The position numbers were made by a program, and so were the translations under genes. From Daucus carota subsp. sativus (lineage: Eukaryota > Streptophyta > Magnoliopsida > Apiales > Apiaceae), in NCBI RefSeq assembly GCF_001625215.2, contig NC_030386.2, forward strand, positions 23,840,545-23,904,544: a DNA stretch of 64,000 nucleotides, written 5' to 3'. The notes under the pieces are model-generated. The model was not told where the DNA came from. It did no database searches and saw only the letters and a list, made by a program, of their open reading frames with translations. This document shows positions 58,719-64,000 of the stretch, piece by piece; the stretch's first letter is position 1; every line of letters starts with the position of its first letter.

Positions 58719-59180
58719 CTCCCTCTGTTTTTTATTACTTGATATTTTGATTTTTGACACACTTTTAAGTCTTTTGACTGGATAGTTAAAATATTGTTTT
58801 TTTTAAAAAAATTCTGAATAAAAATACTATATAATAAAATTTTAATTCACAAAAAAACAATTAAAAATACTACTCCCTCCTTCCCATTTTAATAGTCCAC
58901 TTTGCAAAGAAAAAATTTCCCATATTATTTGTCCAATACAATTTTATACAAGTTTCAATGTTAACATTTATTAGCATGTACAATTTTCATGATTTACAAT
59001 GCAAACTATGTTGACTTTTAACAAAATGAATGAAAATTTAGTAGTGTTTTTGTATAATTAATGCATAACAATGATAACAACATATCATATTTAATTTTTC
59101 TTAATATGTGTGATTTGAGCAAAGTGGACAATTAAAATGGGAAGGAGGGAGTAATATTTTAAACGATCCTGTCAAAACAC
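58719..59180. mobile_element. MITE split by a nested Stowaway
   Basis: The left part (from CTCCCTCTGTTTTTTATTAC, after TA at 58717-58718) and the piece after 59153 (ATATTTTAAACGATCCTGTC) together align in order with the uninterrupted relative at 62847-63056. The outer right end is not recognisable. Confidence 0.55.
58873..59151. mobile_element. Stowaway MITE with TA target duplication (nested)
   Basis: Flanked by TA (58871-58872, 59152-59153). The ends CTCCCTCCTTCCCATTTTAA and TTAAAATGGGAAGGAGGGAG are perfect inverted repeats, and the pairing continues (AGTCCACTTTGC/GCAAAGTGGAC). 279 bp, non-coding, about 180 bp upstream of PPR copy B. Confidence 0.9.
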
Positions 59181-59327
59181 ACGCAATAAAAAAAGCAGGG
59201 AGCAGCCCAGCTCATAATATATATATATAGCAGATCCGCCGTCAAATTTTCGCCGCCGATAAGAATAGCCGAGGAGGATACTGCAGAACCGTATTTATAT
59301 CATCATAATCAAACTCTCAAGAATGAA

Positions 59328-61205
59328 ATGGCTTTAAATCTACGAAAACACACTTCTATAATTTACCCTAAACACCTCATATACGATGTCTTACACTCTC
59401 ACTTCTCCCCCGCCGAGAGACAGACCACCGTACGACGACGTTTCACAGGACCTGAGAAACAGCAATTGCTTCACGGTAGCTCTCTGCCCTTGTCTGGTTT
59501 GCTTCATTCTCCTCATTATTGTACTTTCCGTGCTCCTTATTGTCAAATTTCATGTATTTTGTCACACCCCCCTTCACTCGATATTCTTCAAGAAACAAGA
59601 TTGTTGAGTGATACTGCTTTGTTTGATTGTAATGTGGGGGTTAAAGGGTCTTTTGGGTTGTTTAGTTTTGTGGGTTTGCGAAAAGATTTGATTTTTAGGC
59701 CTAGGGGGTTTTGTAGTCTTGAGGGTTATGAGGATCCTAGTGATTCTGAGGAGGAGTGTGAGAGTGAAAAGGTGGAAAAGTCGGAAGCGGATTTACGAGA
59801 GGTGGAGAGGGTGTGTAAGGTGATTGAGGAGTTGTTTGCGTTGGATAGGAATATGGAGGCGGTTTTGGATGAATGTGGGATTACGTTGAGTCATGGATTG
59901 GTTGTCGATGTGTTGGAGAGGTTTAAACATGCTAGGAAACCGGCGTTTAGGTTTTTCTGTTGGGCGGGGAATCAGGAGGGTTATGTTCATGATTCGAGGA
60001 CTTATAATATGATGATGAGGATATTAGGAAAGACTAGACAGTTTGAGACTATGGTGAGTTTGCTTGAAGAAATGGGAGAGAAGGGGGTTTTGAATATGGA
60101 GACGTTTCAAATTGCGATTCAAGCTTTTGCGGCTTCACAAGAAAGGAGGAAGGCTGTTGCGATGTTTGAGTTGATGAAGAAGTATAAGTTTAAAGTTGAC
60201 GTGGATACTATTAATTGTTTGCTTGATGCTCTTGGGAGAGCAAAGCTTGGGAAAGAAGCTCAACTTTTGTTTGGTAAGTTGGAGGAGAGGTTTACCCCTA
60301 ATTTACACACTTATACAGTGTTGCTTAATGGGTGGTGTAAAGTGAAGAATATAATGGAGGCAGGGAGGGTGTGGAATGAGATGGTTGACAAGGGTATTAA
60401 ACCTGATGTTGTTGCTCATAATACGATGCTTGAAGGTTTATTAAGGGATAAAAAAGTGTCTGATGCTATTAAGCTTTTCGGGGTAATGAAGACAAAAGGC
60501 CCTGCACCTAATGTTCGTAGCTACACGATTATGATCAGGGATTTATGCAAGCAAAAAAAGATGGATCGAGCTGTTGAGTACTTTGAGGAAATGCTTGATC
60601 ATGGTTGTGAGCCAGATGCTGCAGTTTACACATGTTTAATCACCGGATTTGGCAATATGAAGAAGATGGATAAAGTATTTGGATTGCTGAAGGAGATGAA
60701 GGAAAAAGGCTGTCCACCAGATGGGCAGATGTATAATGCTTTAATAAAACTGATGACAAATCGCAAAATGCCAGATGACGCCGTCAGAATTTACAAGAAG
60801 ATGGTTCAGAGCGGCATTCAACCTACTATCCACACTTATAACATGATGATGAAGTCGTTTTTCCAAACAAGAAATTTTGACATGGGTTTTGCAGCTTGGG
60901 AAGAAATGAACCAGAAGGGGTGTTGCCCTGATGATAATTCTTATATTGTTCTAATTGGTGGGCTTATAAGGCAGGGAAGATCTGTCGAGGCTTGTAAATA
61001 TTTGGAGGAAATGATAGAAAAGGGTATGAAAGCTCCCCAAATTGATTACAACAAATTTGCTGCCGATTTTTCTAGATCTGGGAAACCCCATATTTTGGAG
61101 GAATTGGCTCAAAAGATGAGGTTCTCAGGTAAGTTGGAAGTTTCCGATTTCTTCTCAAGATGTGCAGAGATGAATAAGGGAGGGATTAAGAGTAGGGTGT
61201 TTTGA
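59328..61205 (+). CDS. P-class PPR protein, organelle-targeted (tandem copy B)
   Basis: Intronless, 625 residues, homologous over its whole length to copy A (51206-53077), including the LLHGSSLPLS and SFVGLRKDLIFRPRGFC blocks of the N-terminal region. About ten P-type repeats include SRTYNMMMRILGKTRQFETM, LHTYTVLLNGWCKVKN, VRSYTIMIRDLCKQKKMD, AAVYTCLITGFGNMKKM and IHTYNMMMKSFFQTRN. It keeps residues I recall from the Arabidopsis At3g62470 family (ALDRNMEAVLDE, KPDVVAHNTMLEGLLR), so it looks like the conserved copy. An ATG 5 bp upstream in another frame opens a four-codon reading frame (MKWL, stop) overlapping the start, which could reduce translation. The promoter region includes the Stowaway at 58873-59151. 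Confidence 0.95.
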   Translation: MALNLRKHTSIIYPKHLIYDVLHSHFSPAERQTTVRRRFTGPEKQQLLHGSSLPLSGLLHSPHYCTFRAPYCQISCILSHPPSLDILQETRLLSDTALFDCNVGVKGSFGLFSFVGLRKDLIFRPRGFCSLEGYEDPSDSEEECESEKVEKSEADLREVERVCKVIEELFALDRNMEAVLDECGITLSHGLVVDVLERFKHARKPAFRFFCWAGNQEGYVHDSRTYNMMMRILGKTRQFETMVSLLEEMGEKGVLNMETFQIAIQAFAASQERRKAVAMFELMKKYKFKVDVDTINCLLDALGRAKLGKEAQLLFGKLEERFTPNLHTYTVLLNGWCKVKNIMEAGRVWNEMVDKGIKPDVVAHNTMLEGLLRDKKVSDAIKLFGVMKTKGPAPNVRSYTIMIRDLCKQKKMDRAVEYFEEMLDHGCEPDAAVYTCLITGFGNMKKMDKVFGLLKEMKEKGCPPDGQMYNALIKLMTNRKMPDDAVRIYKKMVQSGIQPTIHTYNMMMKSFFQTRNFDMGFAAWEEMNQKGCCPDDNSYIVLIGGLIRQGRSVEACKYLEEMIEKGMKAPQIDYNKFAADFSRSGKPHILEELAQKMRFSGKLEVSDFFSRCAEMNKGGIKSRVF

Positions 61206-62844
61206 AAAGTTACAACTGAATTTTCGGGTAGGGAAATGAATTTAGTCTTTAGGATGCAGATTAACAAATGGACTAAAAGTTTCTCTTCCTAAAAAAAATT
61301 GTGAGCTAAGAGGCGTGAGCACTGGTGCATTTTCTAGATAGAGTATTATCCTAGTGCCAAATACATGCCTCAATTAGATCAATTGGTTTGTTTAATCATG
61401 TGTGATAAATCTGCTTTTATTGCCGCTAGAACAAATATGCCGATGCCTGCCTTGTACCTGATGCATATCCCTGTTCCAAGATTGGTATTTAGTGCAGCTT
61501 TTATGTGTAACTGCATGTGGAATCGTAGGTTGTTTTGAAATACACAGCTCTTTTATCTAATTTGTTTTTAAGCATATCTTCTGTAAATTAGTAACCCTTC
61601 TTTTGGTGTTGCTCTCTGTCTCTGAGTCCATATTTTGGTCGGGGGTTCAGGTTCCTATAACTGTTAATATATTGGGATGGATGTTTCAAAATTGTGTCTC
61701 AAATACATTTCACATCAATTTTTTTTTATGTATCCATGTTCTTTAAGCATCAACCAACAAATTTATGTTATCATTAATTTGGAGATAATTATTAGGATCT
61801 CCAGCATCACTTAATAAGGCCGGAGATTCTAATTCTGCCTTGAGGAAACACTGGAAGATATAATTCCATACTGGAGGATGGATGTTCATACATCTTAACT
61901 AAAAATATGTTCACAAAATGATCTAATTTGTATCAAAGTTAAAAATGTGAGGAAATCAGTAATAATCCAGGAGAACGAGCAACTCTTTATCTTCATGTTT
62001 CTATCTAAAACAAAACACTTGGTGTTTGGTTATATCTTGACTTGGTCGAAGAATATATGTGGCTGAACTTGATCAGTTAAGATGTCTATGTTTCTCTCCC
62101 ATTTCAGACTATCAAAATGTATTGCAGATTGTTAGTAAGAGCCAAAATACTTGGTGGTTGGTTTTATATTGACCAGATTCGAAGATTAATATATGTAGCT
62201 GAACTTGATCAGTTTCGTGGGGGTGAACTTGATCAGTTTGCATTCTCTAGAAGTCTGCTAGTTGGGCTGGCAGGTTTGTGACTTTAGAAAATCGAGCTGC
62301 CGGAATGGCTGTTGCATGGTGATGGGTGAAGTTCTCTTCCATTAATGGATTCTGTTGTGTATATGACTCTTCTCTAGGAGCACTGGCTTTGGCGCTTGTT
62401 ACTTTGTGTTAATCTATATTTTGATATATCCATATCCATATATTCCATATATTCTTAATGCATGCTAGTGAAGGCCCCAAAAATACTCCAAAATTTACCC
62501 ATTTTTTTTGCCTGCTCCACCGACCCGAAACCCGTTAACCCATCTGCCCATGTCAGTTTGTTCCTTAATTTCTGCCTCTTAATTCAAATTTCGAATCACG
62601 GAGATTAACCTTAATGCATCGTACTGATCCGCGCTGCGATCTTCTACCGCTGGCATGCTGTTGATCTCTTCCTACTCTCTAATCCACTCTTTCATTTACT
62701 CTGTTCAAAACCATTATTGGCAATGAGTTGTGACCGTAATGGTTTTCATTATCTCTGAACGAATCGCCACCATGTACCCCAGGTGTAAATTTGACCGGTG
62801 TATGAGACGGACATAGGGATTCAAGAAGGTCGCAGTTTACATGA
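61206..62844. other. 3' UTR of PPR copy B and spacer
   Basis: No gene recognised. It includes the imperfect tandem repeat at 62011-62240. Confidence 0.5.
62011..62240. repeat. imperfect tandem duplication with GAACTTGATCAGTT words
   Basis: Copies near 62011-62078 and 62142-62214 share ACTTGGTG(T/G)TTGGTT, TCGAAGA and ATATATGT(G/A)GCTGAACTTG. A third GTGAACTTGATCAGTTTG follows at once. Confidence 0.7.
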
Positions 62845-62846
62845 TA

Positions 62847-63056
62847 CTGCCTCCGTTCTTAAATAACTGGCATTTTAGTTTTTTTTGTTAAAGTGTTTTG
62901 ACGGTATAGTTAAAAATATTATTTTTATAAATTCTCTTCGGAATAAAAGTATCATGTCAATATTTTTATTCATAAAAAATTATTTGAAAAGTAATATTTT
63001 TAGCTATGGTCAAAGGACCTTACCTTAAAATATGTGGTAACAGGTCAAACGGAAGA
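62847..63056. mobile_element. small TA-flanked MITE
   Basis: TA at 62845-62846 and 63057-63058. Short inverted ends (CTCCGTT / CTTCCGTT). The same internal order of motifs occurs in the split element at 58719. 210 bp, non-coding. Confidence 0.55.
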
Positions 63057-63490
63057 TATTACATAACGGATGTGCATTTTTTCTGCAACGATACTAGTTG
63101 AATGCACTTTCAGTTGATCCACTCCCAACCTCTGGATGTGCAATAATGATACATATCCTCACCTGATTTTCATGTGAAATGGAGGAAATGTATTTAAGAG
63201 TACAAAAACATTCAAGTGACTTTTTTAACTTAGGTGTTGCCCTGCTGGAATGTTTACAAGTTGTTGCTCCTTTTGCCTTTTCCTTCTTTTTTTTCTACCA
63301 GTGTAATTATGACAGTAGTTGCTACTATTTTGTCTGCGTCTCCAATTTCTCCACGCATAGGGAAAAAGCCCGAATTTCAAATGCTGCTGCTTCTTTTTTA
63401 GCGAGATTTTAATCAGAAATACATCAATACCCTTTATTAATAAGCGAAACCACGTTTCGGTGGAACATCGGTACCAAAATACCAAAATTC
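63057..63490. other. spacer, nothing recognised
   Basis: A 77-codon frame at 63179-63412 has no family features and a T-rich, Phe/Cys/Ser-biased composition typical of non-coding sequence. Confidence 0.45.
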
Positions 63491-63900
63491 GGTCACTTTC
63501 ATATTGATTAGGATTTTATATTCATTATTATATTATTATCAAAAGACTTCTATATCGAATAAAATTTTATTATTAAAGACCTCAATATTCATTAGCACAG
63601 TGAAAGACTTCTGTATTGATTAGAATTTTATTATTAAAAACTTCAATATTGATTTAGACAATGTTATATAAATTTTTTATTTAATAACAATAACCATTAT
63701 AGAATTATGAAAAAATTTTCATATTGTTAGGATTTTATACTTATTATTATACATTTTTAGGATTTTATAATTATTAGTATACAATTATGAACAGAATTTT
63801 ATATTGATTCGGATTTTATTCTTAAAAATTTCAATATTGGTTAATATTATTATCCTACTATAAAAAGACTTCCATGGTGTTTAGGATTTTGTAATATAAC
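63491..63900. repeat. AT-rich degenerate tandem repeats
   Basis: Units of about 60 bp built from AAAGACTTC(T/C).TAT, GATTAG(G/A)ATTTTAT and AAAACTTCAATATTGATT recur at least five times with decay, and may continue beyond the window. Confidence 0.65.
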
Positions 63901-64000
63901 ATTTATCCTATCCGCACAGTTAAATCGCTAACAATTTAACTTATGAAACTGTTCTATAAAATTCATATCAAAATTTGGCTATCAACATATTATTTTTTAT

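Noticed and set aside
1-64000. CRISPR arrays, bacterial operons, tRNA or rRNA genes
   Set aside because: No regularly spaced identical repeats with unique spacers, no polycistronic layout, and no cloverleaf-forming tRNA; the only box A/B matches are SINE-like.

Overview
The window is nuclear DNA of a flowering plant. It is AT-rich with compact intron-containing genes, pyrimidine-rich GT-AG introns, pentatricopeptide repeat (PPR) genes, a plant-type sulfite oxidase and many MITEs, and it also has SINEs, a Mutator-like element, a hAT element and a Copia retrotransposon. The proteins look eudicot. I cannot fix the species; an asterid (for example Apiaceae) is a guess. There are no prokaryotic operons or organellar genes.

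Layout. 1-7.3 kb: the 3' tip of a + gene, then a seven-exon minus-strand gene for a 181-residue conserved plant protein of unknown function. 8.8-11.2 kb (+): an N-rich DCD-domain protein (NRP/B2 type). 12.9-14.4 kb (-): an intronless PLS-class PPR protein. 14.6-24.1 kb is a transposon-rich block: an Au-type SINE, a Stowaway, a fold-back element, a Mutator-like element with 9-bp target duplication, a 5.6-kb Copia element with two apparently identical LTRs, and two further MITEs. 24.1-34.2 kb (+): a 12-exon sulfite oxidase gene inflated by intronic repeats. 34.9-37.9 kb (-): an NLR-like LRR relic and then a shortened ClpC-type AAA+ ATPase. 39.4-43.3 kb (-): a two-exon SWI/SNF subunit (SNF12/SWP73 type). 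45.9-47.2 kb (-): an F-box/kelch protein of SKIP11 type. 50.2-50.7 kb (-): a RING-H2 E3 ligase. 51.2-53.1 and 59.3-61.2 kb (+): a tandem pair of P-class PPR genes, with an interrupted kelch-type gene (-) between them. The last 2.8 kb holds MITE and AT-rich repeats only.

The genes do not form one pathway. They include organelle RNA metabolism (three PPR genes), ubiquitin targeting (F-box/kelch, RING-H2), chromatin remodelling, peroxisomal sulfite detoxification, stress/cell death (DCD) and protein unfolding (Clp).

I found no clearly new multi-gene system. The most unusual coding finding is the ClpC-lineage ATPase. As modelled, it lacks the N-domain, the UVR middle region, the aromatic residue of the first pore loop and the ClpP-docking loop. 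Also notable are a freshly inserted but coding-dead Copia element, a kelch gene stopped by a 90-bp in-frame insertion, a splice donor embedded in a CT microsatellite, and a GC-rich tandem dimer inside an AT-rich intron. All coordinates and exon joins were read by eye from the sequence.
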